The notes: generated from the sequence alone by a model not told the origin. DNA of 64,000 nt from Streptomyces wuyuanensis (GCF_900103455.1 NZ_FNHI01000024.1:1-64000), one strand, 5' to 3'. Shown: positions 33,877 through 43,621, counted from the first letter of the stretch. Made by a program: numbers and translations.

Positions 33877-35265
33877 GTGGCGAACGACGCCAGCACCGTT
33901 TTCGACCTAGTGATCCTCGGCGGTGGCAGCGGTGGTTACGCCGCGGCCCTGCGCGGAGCTCAGCTGGGCCTGGACGTCGCCCTGATCGAGAAGGACAAGG
34001 TCGGCGGCACCTGCCTGCACCGCGGATGCATTCCCACCAAGGCCCTGCTGCACGCCGGCGAGATCGCCGACCAGGCCCGCGAGAGCGAGCAGTTCGGCGT
34101 CAAGGCCACCTTCGAGGGCATCGACGTCCCGGCCGTGCACAAGTACAAGGACGAGGTGATCTCCGGGCTGTACAAGGGCCTGCAGGGTCTGATCGCCTCC
34201 CGCAAGGTCACGTACATCGAGGGCGAGGGCCGGCTGTCGTCCCCCACGTCCGTCGACGTCAACGGCCGCCGGGTCGAGGGCCGCCACGTCCTCCTCGCCA
34301 CCGGTTCCGTGCCGAAGTCGCTGCCCGGTCTGACGATCGACGGCAACCGGATCATCTCCTCCGACCACGCGCTGGTCCTGGACCGCGTGCCGAAGTCCGC
34401 GATCGTCCTGGGCGGCGGCGTCATCGGTGTCGAGTTCGCCTCGGCCTGGAAGTCCTTCGGCACCGACATCACGATCATCGAGGCCCTGAAGCACCTCGTC
34501 CCGGTCGAGGACGAGAACAGCTCGAAGCTCCTCGAGCGTGCCTTCCGCAAGCGCGGCATCAAGTTCAACCTCGGCACCTTCTTCGAGAAGGCCGAGTACA
34601 CCGAGGACGGTGTGCGGGTCACCCTCGCCGACGGCAAGACCTTCGAGGCCGAGGTGCTGCTGGTCGCCGTCGGCCGCGGCCCGGTCTCCCAGGGCCTGGG
34701 CTACGAGGAGCAGGGCGTCGCGATGGACCGCGGCTACGTCCTGGTCGACGAGTACATGCGCACGAACGTGCCGACCATCTCGGCCGTCGGCGACCTCGTC
34801 CCGACCCTCCAGCTCGCGCACGTCGGCTTCGCCGAGGGCATCCTGGTGGCGGAGCGTCTGGCCGGTCTGAAGACCGTCCCGATCGACTACGACGGTGTGC
34901 CGAAGGTGACGTACTGCCACCCCGAGGTCGCCTCCGTGGGCCTGTCCGAGGCCAAGGCCAAGGAGGTCTACGGCGCGGACAAGGTCGTCGCTCTGAAGTA
35001 CAACCTGGCGGGCAACGGCAAGAGCAAGATCCTGAAGACCGCCGGCGAGATCAAGCTCGTCCAGGTCAAGGACGGTGCCGTCGTCGGCGTCCACATGGTC
35101 GGTGACCGTATGGGCGAGCAGGTCGGCGAGGCTCAGCTGATCTACAACTGGGAGGCTCTGCCGGCCGAGGTCGCGCAGCTCATCCACGCGCACCCGACGC
35201 AGAACGAGGCGCTCGGCGAGGCCCACCTGGCCCTCGCGGGCAAGCCCCTCCACTCCCACGACTGA
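33877..35265 (+). CDS. lpdA: Dihydrolipoyl dehydrogenase (E3)
   Basis: A 462-residue FAD flavoprotein that reoxidises the dihydrolipoyl groups of E2, reducing NAD. GTG start (VANDASTVFDLV) with GGAGGA 6 bases upstream. FAD site LVILGGGSGGYAA, redox-active disulfide GGTCLHRGC (Cys46, Cys51), NAD site VLGGGVIGVEFAS and the C-terminal catalytic His in HAHPTQNEAL. It is followed 95 bp later by the E2 gene, consistent with an lpd-E2 operon. Confidence 0.96.
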   Translation: MANDASTVFDLVILGGGSGGYAAALRGAQLGLDVALIEKDKVGGTCLHRGCIPTKALLHAGEIADQARESEQFGVKATFEGIDVPAVHKYKDEVISGLYKGLQGLIASRKVTYIEGEGRLSSPTSVDVNGRRVEGRHVLLATGSVPKSLPGLTIDGNRIISSDHALVLDRVPKSAIVLGGGVIGVEFASAWKSFGTDITIIEALKHLVPVEDENSSKLLERAFRKRGIKFNLGTFFEKAEYTEDGVRVTLADGKTFEAEVLLVAVGRGPVSQGLGYEEQGVAMDRGYVLVDEYMRTNVPTISAVGDLVPTLQLAHVGFAEGILVAERLAGLKTVPIDYDGVPKVTYCHPEVASVGLSEAKAKEVYGADKVVALKYNLAGNGKSKILKTAGEIKLVQVKDGAVVGVHMVGDRMGEQVGEAQLIYNWEALPAEVAQLIHAHPTQNEALGEAHLALAGKPLHSHD

Positions 35266-35360
35266 TCTCGGTCAACGGGCGCGACGACCACTACCGCACT
35301 TCCCCCGGCCGGCGCCCAGCGCCGGCCGGGGAGACCCCACCGTAAGGAGCATCCGAAACC

Positions 35361-37160
35361 ATGCCGGTTTCCGTAACCCTCCCGGCGCTCGGCGAGAGTG
35401 TCACCGAGGGCACCGTCACCCGCTGGCTGAAGGCCGAGGGCGAGCGCGTCGAGGCCGACGAGCCGCTGCTCGAGGTGTCGACCGACAAGGTCGACACCGA
35501 GATCCCCGCACCGGCCTCCGGTGTCCTGGCGTCCATCAAGGTCGCCGAGGACGAGACCGTCGAGGTCGGCGCCGAGCTGGCCGTCATCGACGACGGCACG
35601 GGTGCGGCGGCCGCCGCACCTGCGCCCGCCGCCGAGCAGGCCCCGGCCCCCGAGCCGGAGCAGCCCGCCCAGGCCGCCCCCTCCACCGAGCAGGCCGCCC
35701 CCGCACCGGCCCCGACCGCCGAGGCCGCCGCCGGTGGCGGCGGTGCCGAGGGCACCGACGTCGTCCTGCCCGCGCTGGGCGAGTCGGTCACCGAGGGCAC
35801 CGTCACCCGCTGGCTGAAGGAGGTCGGCGAGGAGGTCGCGGAGGACGAGCCCCTGCTCGAGGTCTCCACCGACAAGGTCGACACCGAGATCCCCGCCCCG
35901 ACCTCCGGTGTGCTGCTGGAGATCGTGGTCGGCGAGGACGAGACCGCCGAGGTCGGCGCGAAGCTCGCCGTCATCGGTGCCCCGGGTGCCGCTCCGGCAG
36001 CCCCCGCGGCCGCCGCCCCGGCTCCGGCGCAGCCCGCTCCGGCTCCGGCTCAGCCGGCCGCCCCGGCCTCCGCTCCGGCGCAGCCCGCACCCGCTGCCGC
36101 TCCGGCCCCGGCGCAGCCCGCGGCCCCGGCTCCCGCGGCTCCGGCCCCGGCTCCCGCGGCTCCGGCTCCGGCTCCGGCTCAGCCCGCAGCCCCGGCCCCG
36201 GCTCCGGCCGCCGCCGCCGCGGCCACGGACGAGGGCGCCTACGTCACGCCGCTGGTCCGCAAGCTCGCGGCCGAGAGCGGTGTGGACCTGGCGTCGGTCA
36301 AGGGCACCGGTGTCGGTGGCCGTATCCGCAAGCAGGACGTCGTCGCCGCCGCCGAGGCCGCGAAGGCCGCCGCCGCTGCCCCGGCTCCGGCCGCCGCCGC
36401 CCCGGCCGCCAGGAAGGCCCCGGCGCTCGAGGTGTCCCCGCTGCGCGGCCAGACCGTCAAGATGACCCGCATGCGCAAGGTCATCGGCGACAACATGATG
36501 AAGGCGCTGCACGGCCAGGCCCAGCTGTCCTCGGTCGTCGAGGTCGACGTCACCCGGCTGATGAAGCTGCGCGCCAAGGCCAAGGACGGGTTCGCGGCCC
36601 GCGAGGGCGTCAAGCTCTCCCCGATGCCGTTCTTCGTCAAGGCGGCGGCCCAGGCGCTGAAGGCCCACCCGGTCGTCAACGCCCGGATCAACGAGGACGA
36701 GGGCACCATCACCTACTTCGACTCGGAGAACATCGGCATCGCCGTGGACTCCGAGAAGGGCCTGATGACCCCGGTCATCAAGGGTGCGGGCGACCTCAAC
36801 CTGGCCGGTATCGCGAAGGCCACCGCCGACCTGGCGGGCAAGGTCCGCGGCAACAAGATCACGCCGGACGAGCTGGCCGGTGCGACCTTCACGATCAGCA
36901 ACACCGGTTCGCGCGGTGCGCTGTTCGACACGATCATCGTGCCGCCGAACCAGGTCGCGATCCTGGGCATCGGCGCCACGGTGAAGCGTCCGGCCGTCAT
37001 CGAGACCGCCGAGGGCACCGTCATCGGCGTCCGGGACATGACGTACCTGACGCTCTCCTACGACCACCGTCTGGTGGACGGCGCTGACGCCGCCCGCTAC
37101 CTGACCGCGGTCAAGGCGATCCTGGAGGCCGGTGAGTTCGAGGTCGAGCTCGGCCTCTGA
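35361..37160 (+). CDS. sucB: 2-oxo acid dehydrogenase E2 (dihydrolipoyl acyltransferase), two lipoyl domains
   Basis: A 599-residue multidomain acyltransferase. Two lipoyl domains carry the attachment motif STDKVDTEIP at Lys43 and Lys172. They are joined by long Ala/Pro-rich mobile linkers (about 83-130 and 215-290). A peripheral-subunit-binding domain (YVTPLVRKLAAESGV, from about 294) and the catalytic domain with DHRLVDG (about 568-574) follow. In actinobacteria this SucB-named protein serves as the E2 of pyruvate dehydrogenase with AceE. The acceptor cannot be decided by eye. LipA/LipB about 12 kb away supply the cofactor. Confidence 0.94.
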   Translation: MPVSVTLPALGESVTEGTVTRWLKAEGERVEADEPLLEVSTDKVDTEIPAPASGVLASIKVAEDETVEVGAELAVIDDGTGAAAAAPAPAAEQAPAPEPEQPAQAAPSTEQAAPAPAPTAEAAAGGGGAEGTDVVLPALGESVTEGTVTRWLKEVGEEVAEDEPLLEVSTDKVDTEIPAPTSGVLLEIVVGEDETAEVGAKLAVIGAPGAAPAAPAAAAPAPAQPAPAPAQPAAPASAPAQPAPAAAPAPAQPAAPAPAAPAPAPAAPAPAPAQPAAPAPAPAAAAAATDEGAYVTPLVRKLAAESGVDLASVKGTGVGGRIRKQDVVAAAEAAKAAAAAPAPAAAAPAARKAPALEVSPLRGQTVKMTRMRKVIGDNMMKALHGQAQLSSVVEVDVTRLMKLRAKAKDGFAAREGVKLSPMPFFVKAAAQALKAHPVVNARINEDEGTITYFDSENIGIAVDSEKGLMTPVIKGAGDLNLAGIAKATADLAGKVRGNKITPDELAGATFTISNTGSRGALFDTIIVPPNQVAILGIGATVKRPAVIETAEGTVIGVRDMTYLTLSYDHRLVDGADAARYLTAVKAILEAGEFEVELGL

Positions 37161-37188
37161 GCGCCTCGGCTGTAACCAGCCTCACCAG

Positions 37189-37228
37189 CGGCGGCCCCGC
37201 CCGGGAGTACTTCCGGGCGGGGCCGCCG
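37189..37228 (+). terminator. E2-gene terminator hairpin
   Basis: Perfect 16-bp stem (CGGCGGCCCCGCCCGG and complement) with an 8-base loop, 28 bases after the E2 stop and 41 bases before the GntR start. Confidence 0.75.
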
Positions 37229-37269
37229 CCGTATTGTCTAGGGGTCTTCTCTTCTTGAAGGAGCGGTTC

Positions 37270-37893
37270 ATGACCATGCCCGTCGTCCACTCGCTGCGCG
37301 ATCAGATCCGCGAGCACATCGTGGAGGGCATCGTCAGCGGCCGCTGGAAGCCGGGCGAGCGGATCGTGGAGCGCCGGATCGCCACGGAGCTGGCCGTGAG
37401 CCAGACGCCCGTACGGGAGGCCCTGCGCGAGCTGGAGTCCCTGCGGCTGATCGAGTCGGCGCCCAACAAGGGCGTGCGGGTGCGCAACCTCACCGCGGCC
37501 GACCTGGAGGAGAGCTACCCGGTCCGGGCCGGACTGGAGCAGATCGCCGCCGAGCTGGCGGCCGAGCGGCTGGCCGCCGACTGCTCGGCGCTGGAACCGC
37601 ACGTCGCGGCGCTGTACGAGGCGGACCGCGCCGCGGACGGGACGGCGCAGGTGCGGCACACGGTGGCGTTCCACCGGGAACTGGTGAAGGCCGCCGGCAA
37701 CGGGGTGCTGCTGCACACCTGGGAGGGCCTCGGGATCGAGGTCTTCACCGCGCTGTCCATCCGGTGGCTGGGCACGAAGCAGAAGTCGTACGCGGAGGAG
37801 CACGAGGAGCTGGTGGAGGCGTTCCGCCGACGCGATCCGCAGATCGGCGCGCTCGTCAAGGCCCACGTCCTGGGCTGCGCGCCCCGCGCATAG
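37270..37893 (+). CDS. GntR-family (FadR/VanR-type) transcriptional regulator
   Basis: A 207-residue regulator, ATG start (MTMPVVHSLRDQIREHI) with AAGGAG 6 bases upstream. The N-terminal winged helix-turn-helix (LAVSQTPVREALRELESLRLIE) is followed by an all-helical FCD effector domain with His residues typical of metal/carboxylate binding (HTVAFHREL). It lies between the E2 and AceE genes, making control of pyruvate dehydrogenase genes in response to an organic acid plausible, analogous to PdhR. Confidence 0.88.
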   Translation: MTMPVVHSLRDQIREHIVEGIVSGRWKPGERIVERRIATELAVSQTPVREALRELESLRLIESAPNKGVRVRNLTAADLEESYPVRAGLEQIAAELAAERLAADCSALEPHVAALYEADRAADGTAQVRHTVAFHRELVKAAGNGVLLHTWEGLGIEVFTALSIRWLGTKQKSYAEEHEELVEAFRRRDPQIGALVKAHVLGCAPRA

Positions 37894-38020
37894 CGGCGCG
37901 CGCGGGGGACGCACCGCGGACATGCCCCACCCGGGCGCATCACACCGGCACCCGGTGCCCCATTTCGCGGCACCCTGTGCCGACTTTCTCGATCTGAAGA
38001 AGTTTTTCGCTCAACGCTTT

Positions 38021-38035
38021 GATCGATCATCGATC
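38021..38035. promoter_or_regulatory. 15-bp palindrome GATCGAT-N-ATCGATC upstream of aceE
   Basis: Perfect 7-1-7 palindrome about 100 bases before the aceE start. A TACAGT -10-like hexamer lies at 38044-38049, so the palindrome would overlap the -35 region. It is in the gap directly after the GntR regulator, so it is a candidate operator for that protein. Confidence 0.5.
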
Positions 38036-38133
38036 GTCGGCTTACAGTTCACCACGGACTCACCAGTCCGCCCGGCCCCGTCCTGCCAGACAAGGCCCCT
38101 CTCCACCCCTCCTCCTCTCCGGAAGGCGGTGTC

Positions 38134-40818
38134 ATGACCGACCCCGTTGCCATGCTTCCGAGCGAGCTCGACCAGCTCCCGGACCGTGACACCGAGGAGA
38201 CCGCCGAATGGGCGGCCTCCCTCGACGCCGTCACCAAGGCCGCCGGCCCCCATCGCGCCGCGTACCTGATGCGTCGCACGCTCCAGCACGCCGAGGGCGT
38301 CGAGGGGCTCGATCTGCCGAAGCTCCTGGAGACGGACTACGTCAACACCATCCCCACCGCCGCCGAGCCCGTCCCGGCCGGCGACGAGGAGATGGAGCGC
38401 CGGATCACCGCCTGGAACCGGTGGAACGCCGCCGCGATGGTCACCCGCGGCGCCAAGCACGGCGTCGGCGGCCACATCGCCACCTTCGCCTCCGCCGCCT
38501 GGCTCTACGAGACCGGCTTCAACCACTTCTTCCGCGGGAAGGAGGCGGACGGCTCCGGCGACCAGCTGTACATCCAGGGCCACGCCTCCCCCGGCATCTA
38601 CGCCCGCGCCTTCCTCGACGGACGCCTCACCGAGGCGCACCTCGACAACTTCCGCCAGGAGGCGGGCGGCAACGGCCTGCCGTCGTACCCGCACCCGCGC
38701 CGGCTTCCCTGGCTGTGGGAGTTCCCGACGGTCTCCATGGGCCTCGGCCCGCTGTCGGCGATCTACCAGGCGCGCTTCAACCGCTATCTGACCAACCGCG
38801 GCATCAAGGACGTCTCCGCGTCCCACGTCTGGGCGTTCCTCGGCGACGGCGAGATGGACGAGCCCGAGTCGACGGCGGCACTCGCGCTGGCGAGCCGCGA
38901 GGGCCTGGACAACCTGACCTTCGTGATCAACTGCAATCTGCAGCGCCTCGACGGCCCGGTCCGCGCCAACTTCAAGATCGTGCAGGAGCTGGAGGCCCAG
39001 TTCCGCGGCGCCGGCTGGAACGTCGTGAAGACGCTCTGGGGCAACGCCTGGGACGAGCTGTTCCAGCTCGACACCACGGGCGCCCTGGTCCGCCGGCTGC
39101 GCGAGGTCCCGGACGCGCAGGTCCAGACGTACCAGACCCGCGACGCCGCCTACATCCGCGAGGACTTCTTCGGCAAGGACCCCGCGCTCGTCGAGATGGC
39201 GAAGCTGCTCAGCGACGACAAGATCCTCGAGTGCTTCCACCTCTCGCGCGGTGGCCACGAGCCGCGCAAGGTGTACGCCGCGTACAAGGCCGCGCTGGAG
39301 CACAAGGGCGCCCCGACGGTGATCCTGGCCCAGACGGTCAAGGGCTACACGCTCGGCGAGGGCTTCGCCTCCAAGAACGCCAACCACCAGATGAAGAAGC
39401 TGTCGGCGGACGAGTTCAAGGCGATGCGGGACCTGCTCGACCTGCCGATCAAGGACAGCGCCTTCGCGGACGGTCAGGTGCCCTACGGCCACCCGGGTGC
39501 GGACTCCCCCGAGGTCCGCTACCTCCAGGAGCGCCGCGCGGCCCTCGGCGGTCCGGCCCCGGCCCGCCGCGTCCACCCGGTCGCCCCGCTGCCCGCGCCC
39601 TCCGAGAAGTCCTTCGCCGCCTTCGACAAGGGCTCCGGCAACCAGTCAGTGGCGACGACGATGGCCTTCGTCCGCCTGGTCAAGGACCTGATCCGCGACA
39701 AGGAGACCGGCAGGCGCTGGGTGCCGATCGTCCCGGACGAGGCCCGTACCTTCGGCATGGAGTCGCTGTTCCCCTCGCTCGGCATCTACTCGCCGAAGGG
39801 CCAGACGTACGAGCCGGTCGACCGCGACCAGCTGATGTACTACCGCGAGGCGAAGAACGGCCAGATCCTCAACGAGGGCATCACCGAGGCCGGCTCGATG
39901 GCGGACTTCATCGCCGCGTCGTCGTCGTACTCGACGCACGGCGAGACGATGATCCCGTTCTACATCTTCTACTCGATGTTCGGCTGGCAGCGGACCGCCG
40001 ACCAGATGTGGCAGCTCGCCGACCAGCTCGGCAAGGGCTTCCTCGTCGGCGCCACGGCCGGCCGTACGACCCTGACCGGCGAGGGCCTTCAGCACGCGGA
40101 CGGCCACTCGCCGATGATCGCGGCGACGAACCCGGCGGCGCTCACCTACGACCCGGCGTTCGCCTACGAGGTGGCGGCCATCGTCAAGGACGGTCTGCGC
40201 CGGATGTTCGGCGAGGCCCGACCGGACGAGGACCCGGACGTCTTCTACTACCTGACGGTCTACAACGAGCCGATGCCGCAGCCCGCGAAGCCGGAGGGCG
40301 TCGACGAGGGCATCGTGCGTGGCCTGTACCGCTTCAAGGAGGGCGAGGGCGCGGCGGACGACCCGCGCATCCAGCTGCTCGCCTCGGGAACGGCGATCCA
40401 CTGGGCGCTGGAGGCACAGCGGCTGCTGGCCGCCGAGTGGAACGTCACGGCGGACGTCTGGTCGGCGACCTCCTGGACGGAGCTGCGGCGCGACGCGCTG
40501 GAGGCGGACGAGGCGCTGCTGCGCGGCGAGTCCCGTGTCCCGTACGTGCGCCAGGCGCTGGAGGGCGCCGAGGGCCCGGTCCTCGCGGTGAGCGACTACA
40601 TGCGGCAGGTGCCGGACCAGATCGCCCAGTGGGTGGAGCAGGACTGGTCGTCGCTGGGAGCGGACGGCTTCGGCCTGTCGGACACCCGTGAGGCGGCGCG
40701 CCGTCACTTCGGTGTCGACGCCCAGTCGATCGTGGTCGCGGCGCTGGCGCAGCTCGCGCGGCGCGGCGAGGTCCCCGCGTCCGCGGTGAAGGAAGCCCGC
40801 GAGCGCTACGGCTTCTGA
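38134..40818 (+). CDS. aceE: Pyruvate dehydrogenase E1, homodimeric type
   Basis: An 894-residue thiamine-diphosphate enzyme that decarboxylates pyruvate and acetylates the E2 lipoyl group. The TPP motif is GDGEMDEPES...NCNLQRLDGPV (around 232-275), and HIATFASAAWLYETGFNHFF is typical of AceE. ATG start (MTDPVAMLPSELDQ) preceded by GGAAGGCGG. The long single-chain E1 is the enterobacterial/actinobacterial form rather than alpha2beta2. It stands alone after the GntR gene. Confidence 0.96.
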   Translation: MTDPVAMLPSELDQLPDRDTEETAEWAASLDAVTKAAGPHRAAYLMRRTLQHAEGVEGLDLPKLLETDYVNTIPTAAEPVPAGDEEMERRITAWNRWNAAAMVTRGAKHGVGGHIATFASAAWLYETGFNHFFRGKEADGSGDQLYIQGHASPGIYARAFLDGRLTEAHLDNFRQEAGGNGLPSYPHPRRLPWLWEFPTVSMGLGPLSAIYQARFNRYLTNRGIKDVSASHVWAFLGDGEMDEPESTAALALASREGLDNLTFVINCNLQRLDGPVRANFKIVQELEAQFRGAGWNVVKTLWGNAWDELFQLDTTGALVRRLREVPDAQVQTYQTRDAAYIREDFFGKDPALVEMAKLLSDDKILECFHLSRGGHEPRKVYAAYKAALEHKGAPTVILAQTVKGYTLGEGFASKNANHQMKKLSADEFKAMRDLLDLPIKDSAFADGQVPYGHPGADSPEVRYLQERRAALGGPAPARRVHPVAPLPAPSEKSFAAFDKGSGNQSVATTMAFVRLVKDLIRDKETGRRWVPIVPDEARTFGMESLFPSLGIYSPKGQTYEPVDRDQLMYYREAKNGQILNEGITEAGSMADFIAASSSYSTHGETMIPFYIFYSMFGWQRTADQMWQLADQLGKGFLVGATAGRTTLTGEGLQHADGHSPMIAATNPAALTYDPAFAYEVAAIVKDGLRRMFGEARPDEDPDVFYYLTVYNEPMPQPAKPEGVDEGIVRGLYRFKEGEGAADDPRIQLLASGTAIHWALEAQRLLAAEWNVTADVWSATSWTELRRDALEADEALLRGESRVPYVRQALEGAEGPVLAVSDYMRQVPDQIAQWVEQDWSSLGADGFGLSDTREAARRHFGVDAQSIVVAALAQLARRGEVPASAVKEARERYGF

Positions 40819-40831
40819 GCCCCGGGCCGTC

Positions 40832-40874
40832 CGCGGACGCCCCCGCAGCCCCTCGGGCCGTGGGGGCGTCCGCG
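40832..40874 (+). terminator. aceE terminator hairpin
   Basis: Perfect 13-bp stem (CGCGGACGCCCCC and complement) with a 17-base loop, 13 bases after the aceE stop. Confidence 0.7.
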
Positions 40875-40940
40875 TGTTCCCGCCGGACGCTCCGGGGCCG
40901 TCACGCGGCGCCCACCGCCCCGCGCGCACGAGCCGCGACA

Positions 40941-41942
40941 ATGGCCACCATGCGCGCTGCCCGGCTCATCAAGATGGTTCTGCTGCTCCAGTCCCGGCCC
41001 TCCATGACCGCCGCCGAGCTCGCCCGGGAGCTGGAGGTCTCCGAGCGGACCGTCACCCGGGACGCGCTCGCGCTGTCGGAGGCGGGAGTGCCGGTGTACG
41101 CGGACCGGGGAAGGGCCGGCGGCTACCGGCTCGTCGGCGGTTACCGGACCCGGCTGACCGGGCTCGCCAGGAGCGAGGCCGAGGCGCTGTTCCTGTCCGG
41201 GGTGCCCGGGGCGCTGCGCGAGATGGGGCTGGAGGACGCGGCCTCGGCCGCGCGGCTCAAGGTTTCCGCCGCACTGCTCCCGTCGCTGCGCGACGCCTCG
41301 GACTCCGCGGCGCAGCGGTTCCACCTGGACGCGCCCGGCTGGTACCAGGAGCCGGAGACCCCGGACCTGCTGCCGGTCGTCGCCGAGGCCGTGTGGGACG
41401 ACCGCGTGGTGGCCGCCCGATACCGGGACGCCGAGCGGCGGCTGGAACCGTACGGCCTCGTGCTGAAGGCCGGGGTCTGGTACCTGTGCGCCCTCGCCGA
41501 CGGCACGTCGTTCCGGGTCTACCGCATCGACCGGTTCACGGCCGTCTCCCTGACCGCCGAGCGTTTCGAGCGGGACGCGTCCTTCGACCTGCCGGCCTTC
41601 TGGGAGGAGCGCGCCGCGCAGTTCGCCCGCTCGATCCTGCGGGCCGAGGTGGTGCTGCGGCTGTCCCCGGAAGCGGCCCACCGGCTGCCCCACGTCACGG
41701 ACCGGGCGGCGGCCCGGGAGGCGCTGGAGGCGGCGGGCCCGGCGGACGAGCGGGGGTGGCGCACGATCACGCTGCCGGTGGAGTCCGAGGCGGTCGCGTT
41801 CACCCAGCTCCTGTCGCTCGGCGCGGAGTTGGAGGTGCTGCGGCCGGACGGCCTCCGCGAGAGGTTCGCGGAGACCGCGGCCCGTATGCACGCCCGCTAC
41901 GGAGGCCCGGCGGCCGGCACCGGCCGCGCCCCTCAGCGGTAG
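40941..41942 (+). CDS. YafY-type HTH/WYL-domain transcriptional regulator
   Basis: A 333-residue protein. N-terminal helix-turn-helix (MTAAELARELEVSERTVTRDALAL) and a wing, then the WYL domain (RRLEPYGLVLKAGVWYLCALADG, VYRIDRF) and a WCX-type C-terminus. WYL domains sense small ligands or nucleic acid. Starts at ATG 40941 or three codons later; neither has a clear ribosome site, so a leaderless transcript is possible. Its last 10 bp overlap the 3' end of the convergent SDR gene. Confidence 0.88.
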   Translation: MATMRAARLIKMVLLLQSRPSMTAAELARELEVSERTVTRDALALSEAGVPVYADRGRAGGYRLVGGYRTRLTGLARSEAEALFLSGVPGALREMGLEDAASAARLKVSAALLPSLRDASDSAAQRFHLDAPGWYQEPETPDLLPVVAEAVWDDRVVAARYRDAERRLEPYGLVLKAGVWYLCALADGTSFRVYRIDRFTAVSLTAERFERDASFDLPAFWEERAAQFARSILRAEVVLRLSPEAAHRLPHVTDRAAAREALEAAGPADERGWRTITLPVESEAVAFTQLLSLGAELEVLRPDGLRERFAETAARMHARYGGPAAGTGRAPQR

Positions 41943-42853
41943 TCGTCCGCCGACCCCTCCTTGCCGCCGTACACGACCTCCTCGAAGTACGCCCAGGCGT
42001 CCGGCCTGCTCCCGTCGGTGTCCGTGAAGCCGTACTCCTTGGCCAGCTGCCCGCTGGAGAGGGACCGGCCGTTCCAGCGCGCCCGGTCCGGATCGGCGGC
42101 CAGGGCGGCGACCGCGCGGCCTACGTACGCCGGCGACTCGGCGATGGCGAAGTGGGGTTGGCCCTCGACCGCGTCCCGCCAGTTGTCCTCGCGGACACCG
42201 AAGGCCTCCAGCATCTGCTCGGAGCGCAGATACCCCGGCGTCACGCACACCGCCGTGCAGCCGGTGTCCTTCAGGTCCTCGCCGAGGGTGAACGCCATCC
42301 GGATCGGGGCGTTCTTGGCGAGGTCGTAGTAGAAGTTCTCGCGGAAGCGGCGGTTGGTCTCCGCCGTGCCGTCGGTGACCTCGACGACCAGCCCGCCGGG
42401 CCGGCGCACGAGCAGGGGCAGGGCGCAGCTGCTGGTGATGATGTGGCTGCGGACGCCCAGCTCCAGCATGCGCAGTCCGCGGTCGAGGTCGGTGTCCCAC
42501 ATCTTGGTGTCCCAGACGACGAGGTGCTCGCCGCCCCACACGTCGTTGACGAGGACGTCCAGCCGGCCCTGCTCCTCGTCGATGCGGGCCACGAGCGCGC
42601 GCACCCGGTCCACGTCGAGGTGGTCGGTGGGGACCGCGATGCCCCGGCCGCCCGCGGCGGTGACCAGTTCCGCCGTCTCCTCGATGGTCTCGGCCGCCCG
42701 GCCGACCTCGCTGACGCGCTCCCTGGTGGTACGTCCGGTCACATAGACGGTGGCGCCCGCCGCGCCCAGTTGTACGGCGATGGCCCGCCCGGCGCCCCGT
42801 GTCGCGCCCGCGACGAGCGCGATCTTCCCCTGCAGTGCTGTTTCGGTCGTCAT
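41933..42853 (-). CDS. Short-chain dehydrogenase/reductase
   Basis: A 306-residue Rossmann enzyme. Nucleotide motif AGATRGAGRAIA (about 14-25), NDVWGGEH in place of NNAG, and the catalytic YDLAK (Tyr-x3-Lys). TGRTT after beta-2 suggests NADP preference. A C-terminal extension of about 60 residues (EGQPHFAIAESPAYVGRAV onward) resembles the DHRS1-like branch. ATG start (MTTETALQGKIALV). Convergent with the WYL regulator, with a 10-bp overlap of 3' ends. Substrate unknown. Confidence 0.9.
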   Translation of the reverse strand: MTTETALQGKIALVAGATRGAGRAIAVQLGAAGATVYVTGRTTRERVSEVGRAAETIEETAELVTAAGGRGIAVPTDHLDVDRVRALVARIDEEQGRLDVLVNDVWGGEHLVVWDTKMWDTDLDRGLRMLELGVRSHIITSSCALPLLVRRPGGLVVEVTDGTAETNRRFRENFYYDLAKNAPIRMAFTLGEDLKDTGCTAVCVTPGYLRSEQMLEAFGVREDNWRDAVEGQPHFAIAESPAYVGRAVAALAADPDRARWNGRSLSSGQLAKEYGFTDTDGSRPDAWAYFEEVVYGGKEGSADDYR

Positions 42854-43022
42854 GCCGTGACGCTCGCACGGAAATCCGACATCCTCTGTCCGCATTTCCC
42901 GGTCACTCTCAGGTCACCCTCCGGCCGGGGTCGCGGCCGGCGTCGCGGCCGCCCTGCCGAAAGGCAGCAATTCGGTCGCTCCACGTGCGCGGTCACCCGC
43001 GAGCCCCGATGCTTGTCCCGTG

Positions 43023-43541
43023 ATGGACGAGACGGAGTTCTGGGAGATCATCGACAGCACGCGCGAGGCCGCCGAGGGCGACCCCGAGGACCACGCCGAC
43101 CTGCTCGTCGAACGGCTGCTGCAAATCGACCCCGACTCCGTCCTCGACTTCGCGCGGCACTTCGAGGCCCGCTACAACCGCGCGTACCAATGGGATCTGT
43201 GGGGCGCGGCCACCGTGCTGCTCGGCGGGGCGAGCGACGACGCGTTCGACTACTTCCGCTGCTGGCTGATCGGTCAGGGCCGGGAGGTCTTCGAGGGCGC
43301 GGTGCACGCCCCGGACTCCCTCGCGGAGCTCCTCGACGACTTCGACGAGGAGATCGACGGCGACGGCGAGGAGCTGGGGTACGCGGCCGACGAGGCGTAC
43401 GAGCAGCTCACCGGAACGGCCGCACCCGATCTGGGGATCGCGGCGCAGCCCGCGGAGCCGGAGGGCACTCCGTTCGACCTCGAGAACGACCGTGTGCTCG
43501 CCGAGCGGTTCCCGGCGCTGTGGGAGCGCTTCGGGTCGTAG
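43023..43541 (+). CDS. DUF4240 family protein
   Basis: A 172-residue acidic soluble protein. Start ATG (MDETEFWEIIDSTREAA); a GTG immediately before is also in frame. Family-typical features: the FWEIIDSTR opening, RYNRAYQWDLWGAATVLLGGASDDAF and YFRCWLIGQGREVFE. No function is established for this family that I know of. It stands alone; the regions to both sides are short promoter gaps. Confidence 0.88.
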   Translation: MDETEFWEIIDSTREAAEGDPEDHADLLVERLLQIDPDSVLDFARHFEARYNRAYQWDLWGAATVLLGGASDDAFDYFRCWLIGQGREVFEGAVHAPDSLAELLDDFDEEIDGDGEELGYAADEAYEQLTGTAAPDLGIAAQPAEPEGTPFDLENDRVLAERFPALWERFGS

Positions 43542-43621
43542 GCCCGCCCGGAACGCACGCCCGCGCACGGGCCCGCGTGCGCACGGGCACGGACACGGAC
43601 ACGGACCACGATTCCCCCCTG

